Assembly: GCA_039105265.1 (NCBI GenBank)
Contig: JAPFFF010000021.1
Coordinates: forward strand, 2,170,001 to 2,234,000
Reading direction: 5' to 3'
DNA length: 64,000 bases
Source of the DNA: Tritrichomonas musculus
Lineage: Eukaryota; Parabasalia; Tritrichomonadida; Tritrichomonadidae
Part shown: positions 19,801-29,297 of the stretch, piece by piece
Position numbering within the stretch: the first letter of the stretch is position 1
Layout: each line of letters begins with the position of its first letter
The notes under the pieces: model-generated
Told to the model about the DNA's origin: nothing
Database searches by the model: none
What the model saw: the letters and a program-made list of their open reading frames with translations, nothing else
Made by a program: the position numbers and the translations under genes

Positions 19801-22175
19801 GCTCTTTCAAGTGTGTAATTAATGATTTCAATATGGAAGCATTCAAATGTATTCGAAGTGCTCTGATTACATAATTTGATAAGATCATCAAGAATTATCC
19901 CTTCAAATTGAGTGTCTTTAACTACATCAATCAGTAATTTTAGGGCAATTCGATTCTGTATCGTTGGAACATGATTAGTAAATTGAAGACGAACTTTCTC
20001 TCTCATCGATTGTGACAACAAAATTTCAACAAGTTCTAAATCAAGCTCAAAACCTTTGAAAGAATCCTTCAAGCATGAAAAAACAATCGATCCAATCGTG
20101 TTCAATGATTCAATCTTATGATTGGCCTTAATGTCAAGATTGAATAGAAATGAAGTGACATTTTTTAAAGTTGAAATGTCATGTGTTACTTGAGGCAACG
20201 ATGCGAAAGACATCAGCAAATTCAAATCAGAAAACATCAAGGCAACATCAATTGAAAACCTCAAAACGGTTTCATTCAAAACCTTCATGAAATTACTAGA
20301 TAACTCTTTCAAATATTTGGCGCTTTCTTCATTCAATGTCTTCTCTAAAATGACAGAAATTATCAAAATTAAGTTCTGAAAAAGTTTCGAATCAGTGTTC
20401 GATTGAGTGAACGAATCAAAGGTGTATTTAAACCACGATAAGGCAATAGATCCGTATCGTTCATTTGAAACAAAACCAAAGATGATCGGAAACATCAATC
20501 CAGAGGTGAAAATGTCAGACGGAAAAATGACAGCCGTTACTTGAATGAAAACAATCATTTCATCAATTTGGTGACAATACTTCATGTTGTTCATGTTCAT
20601 ATGAACGTAATTACAAAAGCTGTCTTGCTTTAGTAAGTACATGATGAAATACGACTTATGGTTGACATAGTTGTCTCTCAAAACTGATCTCAAAAGTGGC
20701 ATGAAAACGAGAATCGATTCAAAATTTGTCGAACAAACTTCAAACAAATTTGAAAACAAAAGTTCACAATTTTTGTTGTTTGCTACAATTGATTTAAACA
20801 AGTAAGCAAAGGTATTATCAAGTAACAACTGATGAAGATCATCTTGAGGAATTGTGAAGATATTGAAATTTGAATACACTTTGAAAATTGAATACAAAAC
20901 ATCACTTTCCAAATCATTCAAATTTGAGAGAGCCGATATAAAAATTAAATAAAACTGCTTAATTTGTTCCAAGTCCAAGTTATTTGCCTTATAAATGATG
21001 TGACTTATAATTTCATTAGTGAATCGAGTTTTTGAGAGGATCGTTTGAAAAAGTGAAATTATATTTTTAATGTAAATCATGTTGATTTGAAAAGAAATTT
21101 TTTCCAAATCAATAATTTCATGTGTTTTGAAATATTTTTCTGGCATGAAATAAGAAAGAAGATCGTCATTTGAGATGTAACTTCTCGGTTTATCGTTAAT
21201 TTTATTTGCGTCAAAATAATTTGTAATTGAATAGAGAGTGAATTCAAAAAGTCCTTGGCAATGACTATCAGTTTTTAGCTTATCAACAATTGTCGATAGA
21301 AGCTGCAAATTACTAATGCCATGTGATATGAAATATTCCTTTTTTTCGATGTCAGTGTAAAAAGATAGAAAGTGAGAAATTATCCTTGATATTTGTTCCA
21401 ATTGTTGCTCGTTAAATATGTGCACTAGTGGCACAATTTTTTGAACATAATGAAAATTATAGGCATTGTAAAATGGATCGTTTAATTCCAGTTTTTCAAT
21501 ACTTTTTATCCAAACATCAAAAATTTTGTTTATGAAATTTACAACTTTTTCAATTGAAAAAGTTGTCTTTGCTGATAGTGATGGTACAATACTTTCAATA
21601 AATCGAACAAGGGAGTATTTGACATAATTGATATTTGGTAGGCTCATTATTTTATCGGAAAATTTTGAATAAGCGTCAAAAATAGGATTAATGGATTCGA
21701 AAAAATCATCTATGATTTCTTGAGATGAGCTCTGTATAAGTAGCGATTCGTATATTAAATAAATTGAGTTCCATGAATCTGAATTTAATAATGGATTGTC
21801 GATTTGATCAATATCGTGTGCTATTAATTCTGGAAGCATTTTTGATAATACAATGTATCCTCTGAAAATAAATTCGATTGCATACTTGAAATTAATTGAT
21901 TCTTTGCTTGATTTAACTACTTCAGCTAATTTTTCTGCGTTTAATATATCTGATATTTGAAAATTAAAAATGTTTGAAAGTTCTTCCGTATAATCTGATG
22001 CAGTTTCACAATTTTTAATTTTGTTTCGGATAGTTTTTTTGTCTGCTTTTGAATAATTCACTTCAAATAAAAACTGATCTATTGGAGTTCGATTTTTTAC
22101 ATCGACAGGCTTAAGTTCCCATGGAAGGGTAAAATATTTTTCCCATATTTCATGGTATGTAGCACGTCCTTTCAT
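13851..22175 (-). CDS. Giant BEACH-WD40 protein (neurobeachin/LYST type), 2,774 aa
   Basis: A single uninterrupted ORF with the domain order of BEACH proteins. Residues 1-850 are helical and rich in Leu and Phe, as in the armadillo-like halves of this family. A concanavalin-A-like lectin segment lies near 880-1020 (NWSFITTLRMDTP, WYQILIIFTSREILLFVNGS). A Ser/acid-rich linker sits near 1150-1200. A PH-like domain occupies about 1970-2110. The BEACH domain runs about 2146-2415, starting at NFMYLFLLNILAGRSLNDL and including YPVFPWIFADY, PFATLHIILQGGMFDHSDRL and IPQFFCDPHFL. WD40 repeats follow near 2500-2774 (TGGSDCSIHIWSLPNMDLIG). BEACH proteins act as cytoplasmic scaffolds in membrane traffic, lysosome size control and membrane fission. 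Size and order are typical and no lesion is visible. The GC-richer 3' third suggests stronger constraint on the conserved domains. Confidence 0.95.
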   Translation of the reverse strand: MKGRATYHEIWEKYFTLPWELKPVDVKNRTPIDQFLFEVNYSKADKKTIRNKIKNCETASDYTEELSNIFNFQISDILNAEKLAEVVKSSKESINFKYAIEFIFRGYIVLSKMLPELIAHDIDQIDNPLLNSDSWNSIYLIYESLLIQSSSQEIIDDFFESINPIFDAYSKFSDKIMSLPNINYVKYSLVRFIESIVPSLSAKTTFSIEKVVNFINKIFDVWIKSIEKLELNDPFYNAYNFHYVQKIVPLVHIFNEQQLEQISRIISHFLSFYTDIEKKEYFISHGISNLQLLSTIVDKLKTDSHCQGLFEFTLYSITNYFDANKINDKPRSYISNDDLLSYFMPEKYFKTHEIIDLEKISFQINMIYIKNIISLFQTILSKTRFTNEIISHIIYKANNLDLEQIKQFYLIFISALSNLNDLESDVLYSIFKVYSNFNIFTIPQDDLHQLLLDNTFAYLFKSIVANNKNCELLFSNLFEVCSTNFESILVFMPLLRSVLRDNYVNHKSYFIMYLLKQDSFCNYVHMNMNNMKYCHQIDEMIVFIQVTAVIFPSDIFTSGLMFPIIFGFVSNERYGSIALSWFKYTFDSFTQSNTDSKLFQNLILIISVILEKTLNEESAKYLKELSSNFMKVLNETVLRFSIDVALMFSDLNLLMSFASLPQVTHDISTLKNVTSFLFNLDIKANHKIESLNTIGSIVFSCLKDSFKGFELDLELVEILLSQSMREKVRLQFTNHVPTIQNRIALKLLIDVVKDTQFEGIILDDLIKLCNQSTSNTFECFHIEIINYTLERALKKKLRVKAIQLYQIVSSTFFSPLSLYQTFKALYCTSLNKRSNYHQMILDCFLRLILENRPNPVSRFFHFNGIKTGIVKPCINSNLTQNWSFITTLRMDTPTSLEDPLLCLCDDLNVYYLFSFVHEELVFSCNSFNNSINIEPKSSSSGPISSAFVNDDLDSLIPPNNCTFTFRPPRKKSYRPNKFDVLHLPFPNFKFTRHVWYQILIIFTSREILLFVNGSQVSSIKLKKCQQLNGNVLVRIGNFQDFSFSGDLGPIFFLKNPSNVVNSEYIEQMINEYQKSVDSSTIQLHSILCYDPYNSNDIEISDVIPNEESAILRGSSVQFCSTLSSVLRNCGTFQCFLPLFSIVDHPCIDDSNESNQLHNSSSDSGDEMPVQLRRNSRMSRRYSANDSFGIINLEDDDENEDKNSSENKSVDDQIFHTLLVILKMLLEISPEMEKNFESIGGFQLLAGLFSPFTPESFTIYVPHDMEEIYCSLKSESLKHQMVEFIWLNFDLWSTFSQQVQKRFYEFELKQAFSVDPKPFDFSTYDFLLYQIQSNQNVKHEEMNLKLNGNSHLVENEDELKRIKESQWDFFSKVYKPNTGTLWFIFFILSYNESAECRNNAFKIFNKLLVERNNVMLDSLIILNRIDNYLLLVDKSNPNNLLYFMYLLGKLQKEDKNSLKFLFEFKKATFAVTKMIDFEKADSVHLFNDCSIYSLNNNGGFNCTEFIPLLTLFSIHADKNDVKNVYSKFSLSVQTDFPTINKFINDTRSWPFYFFVLSNSADNFVKLFTDTISKSPKNFGLLVNFLLFIQLSLKIDMFSPLVKLLLSILTRYSDFNLVSIILKLVLFAIKVDSDDQLKPFEKLTSEEIFNLQKSLESLTIPVLKVEFDPSFDDQLYKVLGEIFLVQFPNEKFSFLPDFSLGSFVIYSYLTSIRIEKTKNYSLFIEYLNKKKEFIQESLINQSIIDISQSLMDITYLKVKELDDFIRFNVDLNYEEKVNDRLNKAQANADYNYFTQKLKEYSKVYDIAQFIDDVTSISSSLNDAVNIVKNIDSKANDQFHDAYEKTLQNHHHVRNIVEQYNIKLAQSFIRESTSNGGPLSTTPPESVKWRWVTRTDSLFRPSLYRVNLSFTTHSKAARIRDESLKKMKINADSENKIIPFKRILDQKVSLNQISNSTSSSISSGSKVIASFNVINLNVSIRYFGRLNIIDDKVFFEGSALSDGFGTPFNKSGNIGDKNSIYDEQSQKTKFIEIPLETLEFVFVRAFLYEDNSCEIFTNLNKSYFFIFNSTENRNDFMSAVKRELDDTSATHMFKTYLSQKIRRLQPTNFKEGKFYFFESCRKATGSHVQDISSQEMVSKSGIVEAWQNRQISNFMYLFLLNILAGRSLNDLSKYPVFPWIFADYTSEKIDLNDPTVYRKLDVPLGAYSEDRLRLIRDFQQDLVEQTEFCLYRTHYSSAAFVIGYLVRTEPFATLHIILQGGMFDHSDRLFSSISNTWNSVSSQMNDYRELIPQFFCDPHFLVNENEFDLGRTMNGKDVSNVSLPNWANGSAYKFIEIQRAGIESEYVSSNIHHWIDLIFGVYQKSFEKNNLFHMFSYPDCLSSPLIKEDYQITMAKYHGINFGTCCDQIFSQNHPARNPLNLSIRKPLNFTKVGKMSQFSASDIYYFDNRCLLLKSGFLFIFSMTPKIVNLQFQLKERKFYSIISMSKPHKLLFLVTRGGTFMSVISYKNCISSNGQATETKRVSHFGSSILCLDVVGRRCVLTGGSDCSIHIWSLPNMDLIGRMSVQSRSVHSISCCQEIDLIASMDESHQVWCSSVDSQKFINTFQITCPEGSTHEILSTKNGFLFISTCCRYCAQPAQIKKKSAVVDGIEEEEEDLSDSIPLKKLNEKVDNNKKGIYCVDVFDIRGNFIKKIEFPAPVVKMKELYLNSSMSFVVLSLENMSLQIVRTADLEIFDSITSCKVMPELFSVDSSRKTVFFISQSDDPDMLKSYTISI

Positions 22176-23507
22176 TAAAAGAAAATCAAAGTTTTTTTTT
22201 TAACGTAGTATTTTTTTGAATAAAATATAATCGTTTTGGTTAAAAAAATAACCTTGCCGATTAGTTTGATATATTCAATTTTTGAATATTCAAAAAGTTA
22301 TTGTTTTTTATAAAATTTCAAATATTTTTCATTTATCTCATTAAAGTAAGTATATTTACAAATAATAATTATATATCTAATATGTATATTAAATATTGTT
22401 ATTTATATTTTGTTTTATTTTAGTCAATATATCAATTGCGATATTATTCAAATAGTTAAAATGAGATATATCCCGAAATAAATATGGATTTCAATTACTT
22501 GATATTTAAATACTAACTCAAATTATTGAGAAATATGTATTTTATTTCTAAAAAACATTAATGACCTAAATTCTTTCAAAAAAATATATATTTTGTAAAT
22601 AAATTCTATACATGCAAAATGTATGATTTAAACATATTGATCTCTAATTGTTACAAAACAAGAATATTGTTTTTTCTCATATTATTATATTTTTTTCAAA
22701 CAAAAAAAGAAAAAATGATATAATCTAATCGATATTTTATTAGACAAACAAATTTTATCAAAAAATGAACTTAATCAATTATTAAATATAAAGAAACTGG
22801 AATCAAAAACTCTATTAAACGATATCACTTTTTGATTATTAATCAGAAAAAGTGGCATCGCTATTATGAATTTTTTTGATTTCTTCTTGTGTTTTTTTTT
22901 TTTCAAATTAAACTTTTCAATTTATGCTTCGTTTTTACAATTTTTTCAAACTTCATTTATACAATAATCATATGATTCATAATTTTTCACATTTAATTCA
23001 ATACAATTTTTATGGCCAAACATTTTGAAATTTTGGCGTATTTAACAATGGCGTAAATGTCTAGTGCTAATTATTGTAGATTTGGTATTGCCCGATTTTT
23101 TTTCTAAAAAAATGCATGATAATTGCTTCGTTTAACTTTAAAGATTCATTTATTTTTTTAAGGAGGGCGGACCATTTCCAAAATTTGATTTTTCTTGATT
23201 ATTTTTTAATCTAAATAAGATAAGAAAAGATATTATGAATTCATAAATAGTTGTCTTCTGCAATAATTTCCAAGAAAAAACCAATTAATATATGATATTT
23301 GTAAACTTTAAATATATTTTTGCCATTGTAAAAAATATTTATTGATCTCAACAAATTCAATAACTTTCAATAATTGGTCAAACTTTAAACTTTGTTTTTT
23401 AATTTTCGCGTGTAAAAAATAAATCATTCAATATTTGAAATAAATTCTTAGAAATGGTAAGTTTACACGTGTAAACTTATATATATATATATGTCCTTCG
23501 AAAAAAA
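22176..23507. other. Gene-free AT-rich region upstream of the BEACH gene
   Basis: No gene recognised in 1.3 kb. A TTCAAA motif lies about 40 nt before the BEACH ATG (minus strand, 22215-22220). A small near-palindrome (CACTTTTTGATTATTAATCAGAAAAAGTG) is at about 22825-22853, and a perfect 20-bp palindrome AAGTTTACACGTGTAAACTT at 23459-23478. Confidence 0.5.
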
Positions 23508-24974
23508 TATAGTTGGTGGACATAATTATGTTTTTGGGACATAATCATGTTTGCTCAACTTTTTGAATGGTACACAAAAATAAAACACATTTTTCTCAAT
23601 ACTTTTTAAAGATAATTTGATAATATTATATACTTTATTAATGTATTTTATGTACATCATTATTTAATTAAATGAGCTATTATATTTGTGATTTATATGA
23701 AATTTTGCCATTAATGTAAAAAAAAGTCAAAATGCTTATTTTTTTCTCAATAATTGAAACTTGGGATTTAATAATAATATCATTAATTCATAATCAGTAA
23801 TGATATAATTTTGTCAGATAATTGATATCTAAAAACTTTCATATAAGAAAATTTTGAGGCACAAAATAAAGTTAAAAATCATATCACTTTTTTGTTTTTT
23901 TCCAATAAAAAATAAAAACTTTTAAATTTTTATTTAAATATTTGATATAATGCAAATAGTATAATGATATTGAAAGAATAAAATTGGCGGTTCTACTCAA
24001 GATCTATTACCTTGATGAAAAAGAGTAACTTCTGAAATAACTTAAAAAGACTTTCAATTTTAGACATTGAGAAATTATTTTCATTTATTTAATAGTTCTT
24101 CTATACTTACCTAATATTTATTGATTAATTGCTATTTTTAATGCTATTATAATAGAAAAAATAAAAAAGTGAAATTTGTATATTTCTTAGAAAAACCTGA
24201 AATCTTGATGGGCAACAATGATTTTTAGAGGATTAATAATATATTTCATTGTATGTGTTATCAAATAATGTAATTCTGAAATCATATCAATTATGCATGA
24301 GTGATTTATGAATGATTTTGAATGAAAAAAAGAAAAATGAAATTTTTCCAAGATTGATTCTTTTTCAACCATATTATTATATTTAATATATTATATGCAT
24401 CATATATATGATTAATACTGCATCTAATTTGAAATAAAATAAACTCATTTTTCAAAATTAGTAATTTTGTATGAATGATTTTTGTCATATTTTGAAAACA
24501 CTTTTTCTTTTTATATAATTATTATTTCAATAAATTTTTTTCTAAAATATAATATATACATTATATTCTAAAATAATAACTATGTTAGAGCAAATTAAAA
24601 CAACCTTTTTTTTATGGTAAAAGCATGAAATGTGATATGAAATGAGTTTTTTGAGTAGTGAAATGAAAATGAAACCATTTTTTCTAATTATCTATTTTAT
24701 TTCAATAAATAATAATGATACATTTTAATTATAGATGAAAAGTAAATTATAATTTTTTTTAAATAATAAAAAAATATTCAGAAATTAAAAATTCGATATC
24801 ATATTTATGATCAAATTTAGTTTGATAAAAGTGAATGAAAATCGGGGAATAGAATGTATCCAATATGATATTAATTGTTCTACAATTGTTTTTTTAAAAG
24901 TCCAATTTGAATATATAGAAATGATGTGAAAACATAATTATGTCTCCAAAACAGAATTATGTCCACCAACTATA
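23508..24974. mobile_element. TIR element A, non-autonomous, about 1.47 kb
   Basis: Both ends carry about 45 bp of inverted repeat. The left end reads TATAGTTGGTGGACATAATT at 23508; the right end, reversed, begins with the same bases and ends at 24974. Beyond that point the two arms stay similar through GACATAAT.ATGTTT with a few mismatches. The termini begin and end with TA, compatible with a TA target duplication as in Tc1/mariner elements. Nothing inside looks like a transposase; the interior is AT-rich with only short ORFs. The same terminal 13 bases bound the foldback element at 52589-54521, so both belong to one family. Confidence 0.75.
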
Positions 24975-25093
24975 TTTGCTTTTTTTCTAAATTTTGGAAT
25001 GGATTCTACTGATAATTTTTAAATAACCAAGTTCTTTTTATGATTTATTTTCATTACTACACAAAAACAAAAAAAATTCAAATGGTTTTAATA
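24975..25093. other. Spacer between two elements
   Basis: 120 bp of AT-rich DNA separating elements A and B; nothing seen. Confidence 0.4.
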
Positions 25094-25616
25094 TACACCT
25101 GTTTCACTTTCGTAACGGAAATTTTCACTTTTGTTACGGAAAATATGAAATTTTCATGAATATATGAAATTTTCATGAATATATGATCTTGGTTATAAAA
25201 ATTTGTGATTTTAAAGTTAACATCTTTTATTTAATAAAAAATAATTATTCATTCAGAAAAAATTCATCAACAAAAATATGCAATATATAATAATCTCTTC
25301 TTTAAAAAAATTTTATTTAAATAGCAAATTTGTATAATTTATTTAATAAAATATACATATACGTGAAGAATTAGTGATTTTTAAAACGAAAAATATTATT
25401 TATTATTTGAACAATCTTAAAAAAAAATTTCCTTAAAAAATGAAATATATGGCAATAATAGTTGTTATTATACTAAAATTCATAAAAATATTTGAAATGC
25501 TTTAAATTTTCTTACGTTTTTGTATTTTCCGTTACGAAAATGAAAATTTCCGTTACCAAAGTGAAAATTTCCGTTACGAAAGTAGATTTTTCCGTTACAA
25601 AAGTGAAACAGGTGTA
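25094..25616. mobile_element. TIR element B, miniature, 523 bp
   Basis: The ends are TACACCTGTTTCACTTTCGT (25094) and, reversed from 25616, TACACCTGTTTCACTTTTGT. Subterminal copies of a roughly 20-bp module (GTAACGGAAATTTTCACTTT) follow: two on the left and four on the right in inverted orientation. Such arrays often act as transposase-binding sites. Terminal TA suggests a TA-target family. No coding capacity. Confidence 0.78.
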
Positions 25617-25818
25617 AACTATTTAAATTATAAAATTTTTTCTGAAGATATAAGAAATAGACCATTGTAGCCATTGTACAACAGATTGGGATCCTTAAAA
25701 CAAGAATTAGAATAAAATAAAATTTAGATGATAAAATATATATTCAATAAATGAGATAAATTACTTATGTCATTTTTTTGAAAAACTATTTATTAAATAT
25801 TGATAATAATAATAATAA

Positions 25819-27798
25819 TTATAAATGCAAGTGATTATTAGATTGAACCGAAATCATCACAATAACATCATTGCAATTTTGAAAAGCGTTTTTCTCAATA
25901 ATTTTTAATTCAGAACTATCAATAATCTCAATTATTTGAAGTTTTCCACAATCAGCAAATGCAAATTCACCAATTTTTATAATTTTTGATGGAATTGACA
26001 AATTTGTAATTAATGTTTTTTCGAATGCATAATCATTGATGATTTGGAGTTTTGAATCTTTTTCAAATTCAATATCACGGAGTTTTTTACAAGATGCAAA
26101 AGCATAATTGTTAATAACTTCGACATTTGAAGGAATTTTTATGATTGAAATTGATGTTTCAGAAAAAACTTTATTGTCAATCAATTGAAGTTTAGAATTC
26201 TTAGCGAATTCAATTTTTTGAAGTTTTTCACATTCATGAAAAGCACATTTTCCAATTGTCGTTACAGTTGATGGAATTACGATGCTTAAAATCGATTCTG
26301 CTAAATAGAATGCACTTTTACCAATTTTCTGAAGTTTTGAATCATCATTGAATTCAATTTGTAAAAGCTTCGGACAACAAGCAAAAGCAGAATCATTAAT
26401 ATGAGTCACACTAGATGGAATTGAAATTGTTTTAATAGGAACTCTACAGAATGCATGATTATCAATGATTTGAAGTTTTGAATTTGCTTCAAAATCAACA
26501 TTTTGAAGTTGGTAACAATCAGAGAATGCAGCAATGCCAATTTTTGTTATTTTTGATGGAATTTTGATGCTTTGAATTGATATTCCATAGAATGTTCTAT
26601 CGTTTATCACTTGAACTTTAAAATCATTTGGAATCTTCAGTTCTTGAAGTTCTTTACACATGACAAAAGCGTTTTTTCCAATCATTGTAACTCCTTGTGG
26701 AATTACAAAGCTTGAAATCGATGTTCTTAAGAATGCAAATTCACCAATTGTTTGAAGTTCTGAACCAGATAGAATTCGAATTTTCTTAAGTTTTTCACAA
26801 CCATAAAAAGCGCATGAACAAACGTGTTTAATGAATGGAGGAATCAAAGCGAATTCAATATTTCTTGAACAAAAAACTAATCGATCAAAATCTGTTCCTT
26901 GTGCATTATTTCTTCCAATAACGTAATTTTGATCTAATACCATAAAAAAACGATTGTTTGGATCAATTTCAACTTTGGTTAATTTAGGAGTTTCTGCACA
27001 CCAGCCATCTTTTAATTCTTCGACTTTTGATGGAATTGTTAAACATGAAATTTGAGTATTGCAGAATGCTAATTCGTCAATTGATAGAAGATATGAATCC
27101 TTTTCGAATTCAATTGTTTTAAGTTTATTACATCCATAAAACGCACAAGAACAAATGTATTTAATAAACATTGGAATTGTCACTTTTTCAACGTTACGAA
27201 CACAAAAAACAAGACTGTCAAAAAAGTGATTTTTCTTCCCAAAGATGAATTTATCTTCATATGTTTTAAAATAAGGATTTTCTGGACAAACACTTATTTT
27301 GTTTAATTTATTTGTTTCTGCACACCAACCGCTTTTAAGCTCATAAACTTTTGATGGAATTGAAAGACTATGAATAATTGAAAAAGCGAAAGCTGAATCA
27401 TCAATTATTTGAAGTTTTGAACCTTGTTCAAATTCAAGTTGATATAAAGATGAGCATGAATAAAAAGCTCGTTTTCCAATCCTTGTAACTTCTGCTGGAA
27501 TCATGATCTTGTTTATTGTTGAACAGGAAAATGCTTCATCATCAATCATCTGAATTTTGGAATCATCTGCGAATTTAAAAGAATTGATAGAAAACTGCTT
27601 AAATGCGCATTGCATGATACGTGTAACAATGTATTCTTTTGATTTATAGATGACAGATTTTGGTATAATTATATTTTGATTTTGGTTGTCACAGCCAGCG
27701 ACACCTACGGTCTGTTCTTCTTCATTTATACAGTATTTTATACCTTCATAGCTAAATATTATTTGATTTGGGGGAGTTAATTGTAGGTTTTCAGTCAT
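25819..27798 (-). CDS. BspA-like leucine-rich repeat (LRR_5) protein, 659 aa
   Basis: Almost the whole protein consists of LRR_5 (BspA/TpLRR) units of about 23 residues, with the pattern IG..AF..C..L..I.FE..S.L..I...AF....I..L.IPS.V. An example is IGKCAFHECEKLQKIEFAKN near residue 510. Two longer internal units contain ELK.GWCAET.KL and FVIGR/IFGKKN. There is no signal peptide, membrane segment or GPI signal, so it would be cytoplasmic or exported unconventionally. BspA-like proteins are the largest expansions in trichomonads; some are surface adhesins, but this one lacks a visible anchor. Intact ORF with ATG start (MTENLQLTPP). Confidence 0.92.
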   Translation of the reverse strand: MTENLQLTPPNQIIFSYEGIKYCINEEEQTVGVAGCDNQNQNIIIPKSVIYKSKEYIVTRIMQCAFKQFSINSFKFADDSKIQMIDDEAFSCSTINKIMIPAEVTRIGKRAFYSCSSLYQLEFEQGSKLQIIDDSAFAFSIIHSLSIPSKVYELKSGWCAETNKLNKISVCPENPYFKTYEDKFIFGKKNHFFDSLVFCVRNVEKVTIPMFIKYICSCAFYGCNKLKTIEFEKDSYLLSIDELAFCNTQISCLTIPSKVEELKDGWCAETPKLTKVEIDPNNRFFMVLDQNYVIGRNNAQGTDFDRLVFCSRNIEFALIPPFIKHVCSCAFYGCEKLKKIRILSGSELQTIGEFAFLRTSISSFVIPQGVTMIGKNAFVMCKELQELKIPNDFKVQVINDRTFYGISIQSIKIPSKITKIGIAAFSDCYQLQNVDFEANSKLQIIDNHAFCRVPIKTISIPSSVTHINDSAFACCPKLLQIEFNDDSKLQKIGKSAFYLAESILSIVIPSTVTTIGKCAFHECEKLQKIEFAKNSKLQLIDNKVFSETSISIIKIPSNVEVINNYAFASCKKLRDIEFEKDSKLQIINDYAFEKTLITNLSIPSKIIKIGEFAFADCGKLQIIEIIDSSELKIIEKNAFQNCNDVIVMISVQSNNHLHL

Positions 27799-28104
27799 TC
27801 GAATTTTATTTTAAAAAAAACGATTACTTATAGAGGTATAGAAGCAGACTTATCAGGATTTAAATAATTAGCAAAAATAAATATTATATTAATACCTTAT
27901 ATACTGATTAATAATAAATACATAATTAAAAAATTATGGATACAAATTCAAGATAATTATATTTTATTTTAACGTGAAAAATTGAGAAGAATTCTTTGAG
28001 AAAAAAAATTTTTATTTTGAATAAAATACGTTAAAAATTTCAATGTACTGATTCTTAAAATTTTTTATTCAAATTTTATTATAATTGGATTATTTCAAAA
28101 AATC
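27799..28104. other. Divergent promoter region
   Basis: 306 bp between divergent genes. A TTCAAA initiator-like motif lies at 28094-28099, just before the ATG at 28105. Nothing else recognised. Confidence 0.45.
28094..28099 (+). promoter_or_regulatory. Initiator-like TTCAAA before the 28105 gene
   Basis: Sequence reads TATTTCAAAAAATCATG, so the motif is only a few bases from the start codon, as expected for very short trichomonad 5' leaders. Low specificity in AT-rich DNA. Confidence 0.35.
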
Positions 28105-29268
28105 ATGAGTTCGCAGGAATACTTAGATAAGATGACGGACATCCAAGAAAGTATTCTGATTTTTCTTGAAGAAGAAGTTAAATCAGAGGACAAATTACTA
28201 ATTCCCGAAGATAAATTTAATAGTTCAAAAATCATTGAAGATCAGTATTATCTTTTGTTATTATTGCACTTAATTTCCAAAATCGTGAATAATTATCATC
28301 GTTTCCCATATTTTTTCAGCAAAATTGAACGAATTTTGCTATTTTTCAAAGATAGCGTCAAAAAATATTTTTCAAATTCAGAAATATTCAATATTTTTAA
28401 GAGCAACAAAAGGATTCTTTTATTTCTCATTGAACAACGAATAATTGTTATTGATGAATATATAGCAAAAAAAATTACGAAGACAGAGAAATTCACAGAA
28501 GCCAAATATCCACAGTATTTTCAGCCAGAAATTCAGCCATTCATCAATGAATATTGGTTTCCAGAATACGATCCATATACAAAAGAAAATGAATGGGTTG
28601 AAGAAATAAAGAAAAAATTGCCAGAAAACTTTTATGAAAAACGAAAGGAAGGTGAAAATGACAGCCAAATCAGTGAATTGATTCGAAAGGACATGATTTC
28701 TGAATTTGTTATGTACGTTACTCAAAGTGGAATTTCACTTAACGCTAAAATTCAACCATCAATTTATGAAACAAATTCATTTTTATTAAAGAAGCCAAAA
28801 AAATCAAACCAAGAAGATGAAGGATTTTCTTTGATTGAGTATGCTGTATTTTTTGGCTCAATTAAAATATTCAACCACTTGCGACTTGAAGGTGTTGAAT
28901 TGACGTCATCGTTGTGGCTTTTGGCCATTCATGGTCAAAACTCAGAGATAATTCACTTTCTGGAAGACAACCATGTTAAAATAAAAGATATGTCATATAA
29001 GCAAGTCTTTTATGAATCAATAAAATGCCATCACAACGACATTGCAAATTACTTCATAAACAACTTCTTACAAAATGATGAAGAAAATTCACAAGATACA
29101 ATCAATCAAAGTCTCAAATATTATAATTTCGCCTTTTTAAATAATGATTCCATTAGTGTGTCTTCATTTTGCAACTTGTGCAAGTACGATTATTGTGCAT
29201 TTGTTGATAACCTTATGAAAGATAAAGATATAGACATAAACCAAAAAGTAATTTCAATATTCTGCTAA
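28105..29268 (+). CDS. Ankyrin/DUF3447-type protein, N-terminal part (387 aa), truncated by repeats
   Basis: The N-terminal helical domain (MSSQEYLDKM..., then a DQYYLLLLLHLISKIVNNY helix) resembles that of the 3907-5631 gene. Degenerate ankyrin units follow: LIEYAVFFGSIKIFNHLR, LLAIHGQNSEIIHFLE and a last KDIDINQKVISIFC. The frame stops at 29266-29268 exactly where ankyrin repeats would be expected to continue. Downstream, ankyrin units matching a continuation (for example TALYLAVEKENIEIVKLLL) appear at 29425, 29832, 30445 and 30880, separated by 25-bp minisatellite arrays, up to a plausible original stop at 31052. The gene therefore appears to have lost its C-terminal half to repeat expansion. 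The 387-residue piece may still be made. The 3' units are not in one frame. Confidence 0.8.
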   Translation: MSSQEYLDKMTDIQESILIFLEEEVKSEDKLLIPEDKFNSSKIIEDQYYLLLLLHLISKIVNNYHRFPYFFSKIERILLFFKDSVKKYFSNSEIFNIFKSNKRILLFLIEQRIIVIDEYIAKKITKTEKFTEAKYPQYFQPEIQPFINEYWFPEYDPYTKENEWVEEIKKKLPENFYEKRKEGENDSQISELIRKDMISEFVMYVTQSGISLNAKIQPSIYETNSFLLKKPKKSNQEDEGFSLIEYAVFFGSIKIFNHLRLEGVELTSSLWLLAIHGQNSEIIHFLEDNHVKIKDMSYKQVFYESIKCHHNDIANYFINNFLQNDEENSQDTINQSLKYYNFAFLNNDSISVSSFCNLCKYDYCAFVDNLMKDKDIDINQKVISIFC

Positions 29269-29297
29269 TACAATTTCAATTGATAATATTTTAATTC

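Noticed and set aside
22176-25818. Hidden gene in the 3.6-kb gap
   Set aside because: No frame with protein-like composition was found; the gap is explained by two TIR elements and AT-rich spacer.
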